From positions 62,001-126,000 of the forward strand of contig MPDE01000003.1 of NCBI GenBank assembly GCA_001874335.1: a stretch of 64,000 nt of DNA, in the 5' to 3' direction. The stretch comes from Bacteroidetes bacterium MedPE-SWsnd-G2 (GTDB lineage: Bacteria > Bacteroidota > Bacteroidia > Flavobacteriales > Flavobacteriaceae). How positions within the stretch are numbered: the stretch's first letter is position 1; every line of letters begins with the position of its first letter. Shown piece after piece: positions 42,908 to 51,573 of this stretch. The notes below the pieces were generated by a model. That model saw only the letters and a list, made by a program, of their open reading frames with translations. It made no database searches and was not told the origin of the DNA. Made by a program: the position numbers and the translations under genes.

Positions 42908-42942
42908 TTTGGTAGAATTTGTAAAATAATCCTCTATTTTTG
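42908..42942 (+). promoter_or_regulatory. Two-box candidate promoter for the Ig-like lipoprotein gene
   Basis: TTTG at 42908-42911 and TATTTTTG at 42935-42942 are 23 bases apart, at the long end of the usual range for Bacteroidota promoters. The start would be near 42948, before both possible ATGs. Confidence 0.45.
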
Positions 42943-42975
42943 CGTTGTAAATAGATAAAATTTAAAACTTTTTTA

Positions 42976-44598
42976 ATGCGCCTTAATTCTATGTCTTATA
43001 ATAATGTATGGTCTAAAATTGTATGTGTTCTTGTGATTTTGGCATTATATAATTGTGCAAATAGAGGGACACCTACTGGTGGATTAAAAGATGAAATTCC
43101 TCCAGAAATTGAGAAAACTACTCCCGAAAACTACTCTGTAAACTTTAACGAAGATGAAATAAGAATATATTTTAATGAGTATGTGAAACTAAAAAATATC
43201 CAAAAACAATTGGTGATTTCTCCGCCAATGGATTATGAGCCAGAGATTACTCCTTTAGGGACAGCCAGTAAAATGGTGAAAATTAAAATAAAAGATACCC
43301 TTAAACCAAATACTACTTACGCCTTTAATTTTGGTCAGAGTATTACAGATAATAATGAGTCTAATCCATTTAGTTACTACAGGTATGTTTTTTCTACCGG
43401 ATCAACAATAGATTCTCTAAAGGTTTCTGGAGCTGTTTTGGATGCTGAGAAAAGAACCCCAGAGCAGTTTGTGTCTGTAATGCTATACCCTTTTAATGAA
43501 ACTTATACAGATTCTACGGTTTACAAAGAAAAACCTATGTATGTTACCAATACATTGGATAGTTTAAAGGTTTTTGAAATCCAAAATGTAAAAGCAGGTA
43601 CGTATAAACTAATTGCAATAAAAGACCAAAACAATAACTTTACTTATCAGAATAAAACGGATAAGATTGGGTTTTATGAAAAAACGATTTCTGTACCTAC
43701 AGATTCACTTTACACCATAAAGTTGTTTAAAGAAGTAGTAGATAGCAAGGTGATGAGGCCAAAGCAAGTAGCTGGAGAGAAAATTGAATTTGGATACGAG
43801 GGTGAATTGCAAAACATGAAAATCCGGATGTTAGCCGATCTTCCTGAAAACTTTGAATATCGAATAGTAAAAAACAGTGAAACAGATAGTTTGTATTACT
43901 GGTATAAGCCCAAATTAGAATTAGATTCAACCTATTTTGTGGTGTCTCATAAGTCGTTTGTAGATACCTTAAAACATCGATTTAGAACTATTGATAGAGA
44001 CACATTAAGAATGAAATCATTACAAACAGGTACTGTTGCTTTTGATGAAGATTTTTTAGTGACTGGTACAACTCCATTGCAAGATTTTGATGATTCTAAA
44101 ATTTCTATAATGGATAAGGATTCTACATTAGTGCCGTTTAAATCAAATTTTGATACGCTTCAAAACACCTACGCCTTGAAATTTGATAAATCTGAAGGAA
44201 ACTCATATAAATTACAGTTTTTCCCAGATGCAATTACCGATTTTTATGGTAAATCTCACGATACTTTAAACTATAGCATTAGAACCAAATTAGAAGCCGA
44301 TTACGGTAATGTTAGAGTGCAGTTGCAAAATGCAGTTTACCCTGTTATTATTCAATTAATAACAGAAAAAGGGGAGGCGAAATATGAAACCTATGCAGAA
44401 AAACAGCAATACTATGACTTCAGAAATGTAGAAGCAGGAAACTATAATTTAAGGGTGTTATTTGATTCTAATAAAAACGGGGTTTGGGATACCGGTTGGT
44501 TTCTAAAACAACAACAACCAGAGCGTGTTAGTTATTATCCAGATTTGTTAGATGTAAGAGCGGGTTGGGATCTGATTCAGGAGTTTATTTTAGAGTAA
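42976..44598 (+). CDS. Lipoprotein with N-terminal Ig-like (Big_5) domain
   Basis: A 540-residue lipoprotein with lipobox LYNC and then a Bacterial Ig-like Big_5/SbsA-type domain (about 40-140: DEIPPEIEKTTPENYSVNF, EIRIYFNEYVKL, LKPNTTYAFNFGQSI). The remainder has beta-rich segments including two stretches shaped like carboxypeptidase-regulatory domains (around 150-235 and 455-535, NVEAGNYNLRVLFDSNKNG). The true start may be the ATG at 42991, which gives a more compact signal peptide. Its last 14 bases overlap the convergent omega-amidase gene. Function unknown. Confidence 0.82.
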   Translation: MRLNSMSYNNVWSKIVCVLVILALYNCANRGTPTGGLKDEIPPEIEKTTPENYSVNFNEDEIRIYFNEYVKLKNIQKQLVISPPMDYEPEITPLGTASKMVKIKIKDTLKPNTTYAFNFGQSITDNNESNPFSYYRYVFSTGSTIDSLKVSGAVLDAEKRTPEQFVSVMLYPFNETYTDSTVYKEKPMYVTNTLDSLKVFEIQNVKAGTYKLIAIKDQNNNFTYQNKTDKIGFYEKTISVPTDSLYTIKLFKEVVDSKVMRPKQVAGEKIEFGYEGELQNMKIRMLADLPENFEYRIVKNSETDSLYYWYKPKLELDSTYFVVSHKSFVDTLKHRFRTIDRDTLRMKSLQTGTVAFDEDFLVTGTTPLQDFDDSKISIMDKDSTLVPFKSNFDTLQNTYALKFDKSEGNSYKLQFFPDAITDFYGKSHDTLNYSIRTKLEADYGNVRVQLQNAVYPVIIQLITEKGEAKYETYAEKQQYYDFRNVEAGNYNLRVLFDSNKNGVWDTGWFLKQQQPERVSYYPDLLDVRAGWDLIQEFILE

Positions 44599-45370
44599 AT
44601 TGATCTTTATCGTTTAAAAAGTTAAGTTTTTGTCTTGTTTTTAAAAGTCGTTCTTTTGAAAGTGAGATGACTTGAGAAGCTTCAGTTTCAGCGATGAAAT
44701 TGTCTAAGCGATCTCCAAGTTCATTAAAGACAGCGCTGTGACCAGAGTAATTATGATTGTTTCCATCTAGGCCAACTCGATTTACCCCAATACAATATGT
44801 AATATTTTCTATTGCTCGAGCCTGAAGTAATGCATCCCAAGCTTTGATGCGCGGTTGGGGCCAATTTGCAACATATATTAAAACATCATAGTCTTCAGTA
44901 TTTCTTGCCCAAACAGGGAATCTTAAATCATAACAGATCAAAGGGCAAATGCGCCAGCCGTTATACTCAATAATAAGTTTGTCATTACCAGCGGTAAATA
45001 CTTTTTCTTCTCCTGCTAAAGTAAATAAATGCCGTTTGTCATAATGTTGAACCGCTCCTTCTGCCGTAATAAAAACAAGTCGGTTGTAGTAATTTGAATC
45101 TTCTTTAATGATTAAACTACCCATAATTGCAGCATTTGTATTTACTGCAATATCTTTCATCCAGCTTATGGTTTCACCATTCATGCGTTCTGCTACGGCT
45201 TCCACATTCATTGTAAATCCAGTGGTAAACATTTCTGGTAGAACTATTAATTGATAGGGAGCTGTTATAGCTTCAATTTTCTTTTTTAACTGAATTCTAT
45301 TGGCAGATGGGTTTTCCCAGGCAAGTGAGGTTTGTATGATTGCAACTTGTAATGGAGGTAATAAGGTCAT
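44585..45370 (-). CDS. Omega-amidase-type nitrilase-family hydrolase (YafV-like)
   Basis: A 261-residue carbon-nitrogen hydrolase with the catalytic triad Glu46 (VLPEMF), Lys112 (YDKRHLF) and Cys146 (PLICYDLRFP). The subfamily and its tight link to the aminotransferase gene five bases upstream suggest omega-amidase, which hydrolyses the 2-oxoglutaramate or 2-oxosuccinamate left when glutamine or asparagine donates its amino group. The pair would pull transamination of 2-oxo-4-methylthiobutyrate to methionine forward. This activity is inferred from family and context. It ends by overlapping the convergent Ig-like gene by 14 bases. Confidence 0.9.
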   Translation of the reverse strand: MTLLPPLQVAIIQTSLAWENPSANRIQLKKKIEAITAPYQLIVLPEMFTTGFTMNVEAVAERMNGETISWMKDIAVNTNAAIMGSLIIKEDSNYYNRLVFITAEGAVQHYDKRHLFTLAGEEKVFTAGNDKLIIEYNGWRICPLICYDLRFPVWARNTEDYDVLIYVANWPQPRIKAWDALLQARAIENITYCIGVNRVGLDGNNHNYSGHSAVFNELGDRLDNFIAETEASQVISLSKERLLKTRQKLNFLNDKDQFTLK

Positions 45371-45375
45371 GATTT

Positions 45376-46518
45376 TTAGATGTTTTGAAGAATATCGGCA
45401 GCTTGTTTTAATGTGTCTTCGGTTTTAGCAAAACAGAATCTAAGCATTTTATCATCCTGATTATTACTGTTAAAAACAGACATTGGGATGGACGCTAATT
45501 TATTATTAATTGTAAGTTGTTTTGCGAATTCAACGTCATTTTCATCAGTTATAGCCTTATAATTAAGAAGTTGAAAATAACTACCTTTAGATGGTGTAAA
45601 TGTAAATTTTGATCCTTCAATAAGTTTGATGAATAAATCTCTTTTCTGTTGAAAAAAAGCATTCAATTCTGTGTAATTGGAAGGTGTTTGAAGATACTCG
45701 GCCAAGGCAACTTGGGTTGGATGGTGAACACTAAAAACATTAAATTGATGTACTTTTCTAAATTCCGACATTAATTCCGAAGGACCACAACAGTATCCAA
45801 TTTTCCATCCTGTATTGTGAAAGGTTTTTCCAAAGGAAGCCGTTATAAAGGTTCTCTTTTTTAATTCAGGGAACAAACAAGCACTTTGGTGTTGGGCGTT
45901 GTCAAATACAATATGCTCATAAACTTCATCACTAAGCACTATAATATCTGTGCCATTTGTCAAATCTTGAAGCGCTAATAAATCAGTTGCGTTAAGAATA
46001 CTACCGGTTGGATTGTGAGGCGTATTGATAATAATCATTTTGGTTTTAGAAGTGACTTCACTTTTTACCAAATTCCAGTCAATAGCATAATTCGGGCTTT
46101 GCAACTGAATGGCTTTGGGGATACCTTGATGAAGTGTAATTGCAGGCTCATAACAATCATAAGCCGGACTAAAATAAATCACTTCATCTCCCTTAGATAT
46201 AAAAGTTGATATTACTGTAAAAATGGCTTGAGTCGCTCCTGCAGTAACTGTTATTTCTGATTCTGGATGGTAACTTGAGTTGTACAAGTTTTCAAATTTT
46301 TCCGAAATAACCGTTCTTAAATCAAAGCTTCCGGGCATTGGTGCATATTGATTAAATCCTGAGTTCATGGCTTTTGAAACCATGTATATTAATTTGCTAT
46401 CGCTTTTAAAATTAGGAAACCCTTGTGATAAATTAATGGCATTGTGTTCTTGAGCTAAGGCGCTCATTACACTAAATATAGTGGTGCCTACATGAGGTAA
46501 TTTAGATTGGTATTGCAT
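45376..46518 (-). CDS. Methionine aminotransferase-like PLP enzyme (YbdL/KAT type)
   Basis: The 380-residue fold-type I aminotransferase begins with QYQSKLPHVGTTIFSVMSALA and shows NLSQGFPNF, NTPHNPTGS, the aspartate in LSDEVYEHIVFD and the PLP lysine Lys231 in SFGKTFHNTGWKIGYC. These match the YbdL/kynurenine-aminotransferase/glutamine transaminase K group. YbdL prefers methionine and 2-oxo-4-methylthiobutyrate. The omega-amidase gene five bases downstream strengthens a methionine-salvage role with glutamine as donor. Confidence 0.92.
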   Translation of the reverse strand: MQYQSKLPHVGTTIFSVMSALAQEHNAINLSQGFPNFKSDSKLIYMVSKAMNSGFNQYAPMPGSFDLRTVISEKFENLYNSSYHPESEITVTAGATQAIFTVISTFISKGDEVIYFSPAYDCYEPAITLHQGIPKAIQLQSPNYAIDWNLVKSEVTSKTKMIIINTPHNPTGSILNATDLLALQDLTNGTDIIVLSDEVYEHIVFDNAQHQSACLFPELKKRTFITASFGKTFHNTGWKIGYCCGPSELMSEFRKVHQFNVFSVHHPTQVALAEYLQTPSNYTELNAFFQQKRDLFIKLIEGSKFTFTPSKGSYFQLLNYKAITDENDVEFAKQLTINNKLASIPMSVFNSNNQDDKMLRFCFAKTEDTLKQAADILQNI

Positions 46519-46597
46519 GGTTTAAAGATAAAATTTCTTGTTTGGATTTATGAAATCTAAAGGCATAATAATTTAATCTTCTATGCGTTTGTTTTTT

Positions 46598-47371
46598 ATG
46601 AGAAAATTAGTACTTATTAGTTTGCTTTTTATTTGTGGATTGAAATACGGATTAGCCCAAGAAAATCAACCTAATGTAATTCATGTTTTTGTAGCCTTAT
46701 GTGATAACAAAAACCAAGGTATAGTTCCTGTGCCAGAAAAGCTGGGTAACGGTCAAGACCCAAGCAGTAATTTATATTGGGGCGCATTGTATGGCGTGAA
46801 AACTTTTTTCAAGAATTCGAGCAATTGGAATCTAGTGTCAAGTTCTAAAACAACTGATTTTCCTATTTTAAATCGAGTAGTTTTCAAGCATGTTTCATCA
46901 CATACGTACATCATTGCAGATGCCTATGATGGTGAATTTATCAAAACATGTATTACCTCCTTTTTAGAAGCTGCAGCAGGAAATTTGAAAGAAGAAACTA
47001 TTAAAGTTGATGGCCAGAAATTATTGCTATGTCAATCTAATTTGGTGGCTTATATAGGTCATGATGGATTAATGGAATTTGATGTTGAAGGTAATTTTGA
47101 TAATGAAAATGGCATTAATAAGGACGCAATAATATTAGCTTGTTACAGTAGGTCTTATTTTACGCCTTATTTAAAACGTACAAAAGCTAAACCACTGGTT
47201 TGGACTACAGGTTTGATGGCTCCTGAGGCATATACTTTAGAAGCGAGTATAGAAACTTGGATTAGTGGAGGAGATGCAACTGAAATAAGAGAGAGTGCAG
47301 CAAGCGCCTACCACAACTATCAGAAATGCGGTTTGAGAGGTGCAAGGGGTTTATTGGTTACGGGTTTTTAG
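46598..47371 (+). CDS. Exported protein with possible caspase-fold (clan CD) His/Cys dyad
   Basis: I do not know a named family for this 257-residue protein. It has a Sec signal peptide (MRKLVLISLLFICGLKYGLA, then QEN). After NVIHVFVALCDNKNQGI the sequence contains NLVAYIGHDGLMEF with His155, then DAIILACYSRSYFTP with Cys182. A His after a hydrophobic strand in a GH context, and a Cys after the next strand, is the arrangement of clan CD peptidases (caspase, gingipain, CHAT). Whether it is active is unknown. The start at 46583 is also possible. A terminator follows. Confidence 0.65.
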   Translation: MRKLVLISLLFICGLKYGLAQENQPNVIHVFVALCDNKNQGIVPVPEKLGNGQDPSSNLYWGALYGVKTFFKNSSNWNLVSSSKTTDFPILNRVVFKHVSSHTYIIADAYDGEFIKTCITSFLEAAAGNLKEETIKVDGQKLLLCQSNLVAYIGHDGLMEFDVEGNFDNENGINKDAIILACYSRSYFTPYLKRTKAKPLVWTTGLMAPEAYTLEASIETWISGGDATEIRESAASAYHNYQKCGLRGARGLLVTGF

Positions 47372-47388
47372 ACTTTTTGAAAAAATAA

Positions 47389-47418
47389 AAAGCGCCTAAA
47401 CATAATTTAGACGCTTTA
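47389..47418. terminator. Bidirectional terminator between the caspase-like gene and ahcY
   Basis: AAAGCGCCTAAA (47389-47400) pairs with TTTAGACGCTTT (47406-47417) with one mismatch, flanked by an A run and T-rich sequence, between two converging genes. Confidence 0.8.
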
Positions 47419-47442
47419 AATAATTTAATCCTTATAGATTGT

Positions 47443-48759
47443 TTAGTATCTGTAGTGTTCAGGTTTAAAAGGACCTTCAACAGTTACTCCAATATATTTA
47501 GCTTGTTCATCTCGAAGCTCAGTAAGTTCTACTCCAATTTTTGCTAAATGTAATTTTGCCACTTTTTCATCTAAATGTTTTGGTAACATATAAACATCGT
47601 TTCCGTAGTTTTCACTGTTATTCCAAAGCTCTATTTGAGCAAGTGTTTGGTTTGTAAATGAGTTACTCATTACAAAACTTGGGTGACCTGTAGCACAACC
47701 TAAGTTTACTAAACGCCCTTCTGCAAGTATTATAATATCGTTTCCATTTACATTGTATTTATCAACTTGAGGTTTAATAGTGTCTTTAGTATCTCCAAAG
47801 TGCCCATTTAACCAAGCCATATCAATTTCATTGTCAAAGTGTCCAATATTACAAACTATGGTTTTGTCTTTCATAGCTTCAAAATGACGGCCTTGTACAA
47901 TGTCTTTATTACCAGTTGTTGTAATAATAATATCACTATTAGAAACTACTGTTTCTAGGCGTTTTACTTCAAAACCATCCATTGCAGCTTGTAATGCACA
48001 AATAGGGTCGATTTCTGTTACAGTAACAATACTACCGGCACCTTTAAAAGATGCAGCAGTTCCTTTTCCAACATCACCATATCCACATACTGTTACACGC
48101 TTTCCTGCTAACATTATATCTGTTGCACGACGAATTGCATCTACAGCAGATTCTTTACAGCCGTATTTGTTATCGAATTTAGATTTAGTTACAGAGTCAT
48201 TTACATTAATAGCAGGCATCGGTAATGTCGCGTTTTTCACTCGTTCATATAATCTGTGAACTCCAGTTGTAGTTTCTTCAGATAATCCCTTAATGTCTTT
48301 AGCTAATTCTGGGTAACGGTCTAAAACCATATTTGTTAAATCACCACCATCATCTAAAATCATATTTAATGGTTGACGATCTTCACCAAAAAACAAAGTT
48401 TGTTCAATACACCAATCAAACTCTTCTTCGGTCATGTCTTTCCAAGCATAAACAGCAGTTCCTGCCGCAGCAATAGCAGCAGCAGCCTGATCTTGAGTTG
48501 AAAAGATATTACAAGAACTCCAAGTTACTTCAGCACCCAAAGCTTGTAAAGTTTCAATTAAAACTGCAGTTTGAATCGTCATATGTAAACATCCAGCAAT
48601 ACGGGCACCTTTAAGTGGTTGAGAATCTTTGTATTCTTCTCTAAGACTCATAAGTCCTGGCATTTCTGCCTCAGCCAAATTAATTTCCTTTCTTCCCCAA
48701 GCCGCTAACGACATGTCCTTAACTTTGTGTGAGATGTAAGCCTCTGTTTTTGTATTCAT
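47443..48759 (-). CDS. ahcY: Adenosylhomocysteinase
   Basis: This NAD-dependent enzyme splits S-adenosylhomocysteine to homocysteine and adenosine, clearing a methylation inhibitor and feeding the methionine cycle. The 438 residues show the N-terminal [21 protein letters not shown], the substrate block [20 protein letters not shown], the NAD motif [17 protein letters not shown] and the conserved C-terminal FKPEHYRY. The ATG at 48759 is preferred over one 12 codons upstream. A promoter-like TAACTTTG is at 48793-48800 on this strand. The nearby methionine aminotransferase may belong to the same metabolism. Confidence 0.97.
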   Translation of the reverse strand: MNTKTEAYISHKVKDMSLAAWGRKEINLAEAEMPGLMSLREEYKDSQPLKGARIAGCLHMTIQTAVLIETLQALGAEVTWSSCNIFSTQDQAAAAIAAAGTAVYAWKDMTEEEFDWCIEQTLFFGEDRQPLNMILDDGGDLTNMVLDRYPELAKDIKGLSEETTTGVHRLYERVKNATLPMPAINVNDSVTKSKFDNKYGCKESAVDAIRRATDIMLAGKRVTVCGYGDVGKGTAASFKGAGSIVTVTEIDPICALQAAMDGFEVKRLETVVSNSDIIITTTGNKDIVQGRHFEAMKDKTIVCNIGHFDNEIDMAWLNGHFGDTKDTIKPQVDKYNVNGNDIIILAEGRLVNLGCATGHPSFVMSNSFTNQTLAQIELWNNSENYGNDVYMLPKHLDEKVAKLHLAKIGVELTELRDEQAKYIGVTVEGPFKPEHYRY

Positions 48760-48764
48760 AATTG

Positions 48765-48772
48765 TATATTTG
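48765..48772 (+). promoter_or_regulatory. Candidate -7 element for the phosphopantetheinyl transferase operon
   Basis: TATATTTG matches TAnnTTTG with the start predicted near 48778, 45 bases before the ATG at 48823. A TTTG lies 12 bases upstream, closer than usual. Confidence 0.4.
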
Positions 48773-48792
48773 TACTTCAAATTTTGTGACTG

Positions 48793-48800
48793 CAAAGTTA
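48793..48800 (-). promoter_or_regulatory. Candidate -7 element for ahcY
   Basis: The minus strand reads TAACTTTG, with the start predicted near 48787. Since the plus-strand start is near 48778, the two divergent transcripts would overlap by about ten bases at their 5' ends. Confidence 0.4.
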
Positions 48801-48822
48801 CATAATAAGTCTGACAATAGAA

Positions 48823-49446
48823 ATGCCTCTTTACAAAAGCCTTAATCCTAATTCACAAACTTCCGTTAAAATCTGGAAAATCACAGAGTCTTTAGAAGCA
48901 CTCAAAGCTCCAGTAACGTTAAAACCTGAAAGTGAAGAACGACTCAATGGGATGAAAAGTGAAATTCATCAGCGTGGCTTTTTGAGTGTTAGACATTTGC
49001 TAAGAGCTTTTGGATATACAGATCTCGATTTGTATTATGATGCTTTAGGAAAGCCACATTTAAAAGATGGAAGACAAATTTCTATAACGCACTCCTTTAC
49101 TTTTTCAGCAGTTATAGTTAGTGATTCTATTGTAGGTATAGATATTGAAATGCAACGAGAAAAAATCACGAGGATTGCCAGAAAATTTATTGATTTTGAA
49201 GCCGATTATTTAAAATCGGGAGTTGATTTGGTCAATAGACTTACCGTGATTTGGGGAGCAAAAGAATCCTTGTATAAATTGGCGGAAACTCCTGGTTTGA
49301 GTTTTAAAAATAATTGTTTGGTATTACCATTTACCATGAAAAATGATACAACTACTGCTTGGATAGATTTTAACAACCATAAATCTAAATACGAAATTCG
49401 TTTTTTAGAGTTTGAAGGTTTTACTTGTGCCTATGCCTTGTCATAG
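48823..49446 (+). CDS. 4'-Phosphopantetheinyl transferase superfamily protein
   Basis: A 207-residue Sfp-like enzyme that loads the phosphopantetheine arm of CoA onto carrier proteins. The core has [17 protein letters not shown], the Mg-binding DIEMQREKI (GIDIE pattern) and the [19 protein letters not shown] block (WxxKE(A/S)). panC and panD elsewhere in the window make a precursor of its CoA substrate. It heads a compact operon of seven genes; the next gene overlaps its end by 14 bases. Confidence 0.93.
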   Translation: MPLYKSLNPNSQTSVKIWKITESLEALKAPVTLKPESEERLNGMKSEIHQRGFLSVRHLLRAFGYTDLDLYYDALGKPHLKDGRQISITHSFTFSAVIVSDSIVGIDIEMQREKITRIARKFIDFEADYLKSGVDLVNRLTVIWGAKESLYKLAETPGLSFKNNCLVLPFTMKNDTTTAWIDFNNHKSKYEIRFLEFEGFTCAYALS

Positions 49447-50158
49447 TATTTATGAACAATTAAGGGGTAATAAAAAGGCATTAGTCATTTTGTTAGATCC
49501 TGATAAAATAGAGGTGGGCCAAATTTCTAACCTTGTGTCTAAGATTAATGAATCTGTTGCAAAGTTTATTTTTGTTGGAGGAAGTACTGTTGAAAATAGT
49601 GTTACCCAGCAATTGATTGAAAGATTAAAAAGCTTAACTACAATTCCAATAATTATCTTTCCTGGGGATGTGAATCAAATTTCAGAGGCCGCAGATGCCA
49701 TGTTGTTTTTATCTCTAATCTCAGGTAGAAATCCAGAATACTTAATAAGTAAACAGGTTAAGGCAGCCAATAAGTTAAAAACCAGCAAGCTCGAAATTAT
49801 ACCAACGGCTTATCTATTAATTGAAAGCGGTAAGCAAACGGCAGTAGAACGAGTGAGCGAAACTAAACCTATGTCTTTAAATGATGTAGATAAAATTGTT
49901 GATACGGCTTTGGCTGGACAACTATTAGGAATGAAACTGGTTTATCTTGAAGCAGGAAGTGGAGCCTTAAACCCAGTGCCAAATACCCTCATTTCACGGG
50001 TTAAAAACGCTATAGATATTCCGTTAATTGTGGGCGGCGGAATTAGATCGTCAGAACAACTAAACGCAAGTTTTAATGCCGGTGCAGATGTGGTAGTAAT
50101 TGGTACCGCTTTTGAAAATGATATTAATTTTTTTAATGCTTTAAAATCTAATTTTTAA
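49433..50158 (+). CDS. Geranylgeranylglyceryl/heptaprenylglyceryl phosphate synthase
   Basis: This TIM-barrel enzyme of the GGGPS/PcrB family joins a polyprenyl diphosphate to glycerol-1-phosphate through an ether bond, a step best known in archaeal lipids. The 241 residues show LVILLDPDKI, FIFVGGSTVENS, PIIIFPGDVNQIS, the YLEAGSGALNPVP block and IVGGGIRSSEQ near the end, with phosphate-binding glycines. Members exist in Bacteroidota, but their physiological product there is unclear. The ATG at 49433 is favoured over a TTG at 49412. The stop overlaps the next ATG as TAATG. Confidence 0.93.
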   Translation: MPCHSIYEQLRGNKKALVILLDPDKIEVGQISNLVSKINESVAKFIFVGGSTVENSVTQQLIERLKSLTTIPIIIFPGDVNQISEAADAMLFLSLISGRNPEYLISKQVKAANKLKTSKLEIIPTAYLLIESGKQTAVERVSETKPMSLNDVDKIVDTALAGQLLGMKLVYLEAGSGALNPVPNTLISRVKNAIDIPLIVGGGIRSSEQLNASFNAGADVVVIGTAFENDINFFNALKSNF

Positions 50159-50418
50159 TGAATGTATCAATAGAAATAACACTGTTGCCCTTACAAGATG
50201 AATTTGAATCATCAATAATTAAATTTATAAATGCCTTGAGAGCTTCTAAGTTTAAGGTATTAGAAAACCCTATGAGTACTCAAATATATGGGCCATTTAA
50301 TGAAGTGATGCCGTTTTTAAATCAACTCATAGAAGAAACGTTTATCGATTTAGAAAATGTGGTTTTAAATTTGAAATTGGTTAAAAGTGATAGAAGCAAC
50401 TATGAACCCCATCTTTAA
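50158..50418 (+). CDS. Thiamine-binding-like protein (MTH1187/YkoF family)
   Basis: An 86-residue protein with the pattern of the small ferredoxin-like Thiamine_BP family: an N-terminal strand VSIEITLLPL, helix SSIIKFINAL, strand KVLENPMSTQIYG and second helix NEVMPFLNQLIEE. Relatives bind thiamine. It sits immediately before a PnuC-type vitamin transporter (overlap 17 bases) and in an operon just upstream of a TPP-riboswitch-controlled receptor, which fits a thiamine role. The family call is by pattern only. Confidence 0.75.
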   Translation: MNVSIEITLLPLQDEFESSIIKFINALRASKFKVLENPMSTQIYGPFNEVMPFLNQLIEETFIDLENVVLNLKLVKSDRSNYEPHL

Positions 50419-51019
50419 TTTCTTTCTGGAGGCTTACCAAGATACTCCAGTACTACATATCATCTTAGAAGGAATAGCCTTTGTATTTGGAATAGCCAGT
50501 GTTTATTTCGCTAAAAAGGAAAATATTTGGGTGTATCCAACGGGGTTAATCTGCACTGTTATTACAGTTTATTTGTTGTATATCAATGAGTATTTTGGTG
50601 ACATGATGATTAATTTCTATTATTCTTTAATGAGTTTGTATGGCTGGTGGAATTGGTCAAGAATGAGAGATGACAAGCCTATTGTGCCTATTAGTAGAAC
50701 AAACGACAGGGAGAAAATAATTGGTGTTTTGCTTTGTGTTCTGACGATGTTTGTCACTTTTGGTGTGTATAAAGCATTTGATTACGATTTACAATTACCT
50801 AATTATATAGATATATTTACTTCTGGTATTTTCTTTACCGGGATGTGGTACATGGCCAACAAAAAAATAGAAAATTGGACCTTATGGATAATTGGAGATT
50901 TAATCACTATTCCGCTTTATGCTTACCGCGGATTAGGAATGCTGTCCTTTCAATATTTGATATTCACTATCTTAGCAATTCAAGGATATAGAGAATGGAA
51001 AAAGAGCTTGAACAGTTAG
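50402..51019 (+). CDS. PnuC-family vitamin transporter (nicotinamide riboside or thiamine)
   Basis: A 205-residue membrane protein with about six or seven helices. Features include GIASVYFAKKENIWVYPTGL, LYINEYFGDMMINFYYS and the LYGWWNW segment (about 82-88) with several tryptophans, all typical of PnuC. PnuC members carry nicotinamide riboside, while PnuT members carry thiamine. The gene lies between a thiamine-binding-like gene (overlap 17 bases) and a NadR-like kinase (overlap 25 bases), so context points both ways. The ATG at 50402 is preferred over one five codons upstream. Confidence 0.9.
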   Translation: MNPIFNFFLEAYQDTPVLHIILEGIAFVFGIASVYFAKKENIWVYPTGLICTVITVYLLYINEYFGDMMINFYYSLMSLYGWWNWSRMRDDKPIVPISRTNDREKIIGVLLCVLTMFVTFGVYKAFDYDLQLPNYIDIFTSGIFFTGMWYMANKKIENWTLWIIGDLITIPLYAYRGLGMLSFQYLIFTILAIQGYREWKKSLNS

Positions 51020-51573
51020 AGTCAAATTGCATAAAAGTGGTTTTGTTTGGGCCTGAATCAACAGGTAAAACAACCCTTTCAAAGCAATTGGCAAGACATT
51101 ATAATACAGTATGGGCTCCAGAATATGCAAGGGAGTATCTTCAAAATATTTGGAATACCGAAAAAAGAACCTGCTTGCCAAAAGATTTACTGCCAATAGC
51201 ATATGGCCAAATGAATTTGGAAAATAACTTATTAAAGCATGTAGAGCGCGTTTTAATTTGTGATACAGATCTTTTAGAAACAAAGGTGTATTCCGAGGCT
51301 TATTATTCAGGCTCATGTGACCCCTTATTAGATAAATATGCTCAAAAAAATAGTTATGATCTTTATTTTTTGACCTATATTGACATACCATGGGAAGCCG
51401 ATGATTTAAGAGATAAGCCTAATGAAAGAGAACGGATGTTTAAAGCCTTTGAGGATACGCTTATAAAATATAATCGCCCCTATGTTATACTAAAAGGGAG
51501 TAAGGAAGAACGGCTTAAAACAGCCATTTTCCATATCCAACAATTATTAGATAAAAATGAACCTAAGCCATAA
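50995..51573 (+). CDS. NadR-like AAA ATPase/kinase (ribosylnicotinamide kinase-type)
   Basis: The 192 residues have a Walker A motif FGPESTGKTTLS (about 18-29), the APEYAREYL segment that follows in NadR kinases, Walker-B-like ICDTDLLETKVY and a C-terminal DDLRDKPNERERMF lid. NadR's kinase domain phosphorylates nicotinamide riboside, trapping it after PnuC import; here only the kinase domain is present, with no adenylyltransferase or HTH part. If the transporter carries thiamine, this enzyme could instead phosphorylate thiamine. It overlaps both neighbours. Confidence 0.88.
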   Translation: MEKELEQLESNCIKVVLFGPESTGKTTLSKQLARHYNTVWAPEYAREYLQNIWNTEKRTCLPKDLLPIAYGQMNLENNLLKHVERVLICDTDLLETKVYSEAYYSGSCDPLLDKYAQKNSYDLYFLTYIDIPWEADDLRDKPNERERMFKAFEDTLIKYNRPYVILKGSKEERLKTAIFHIQQLLDKNEPKP

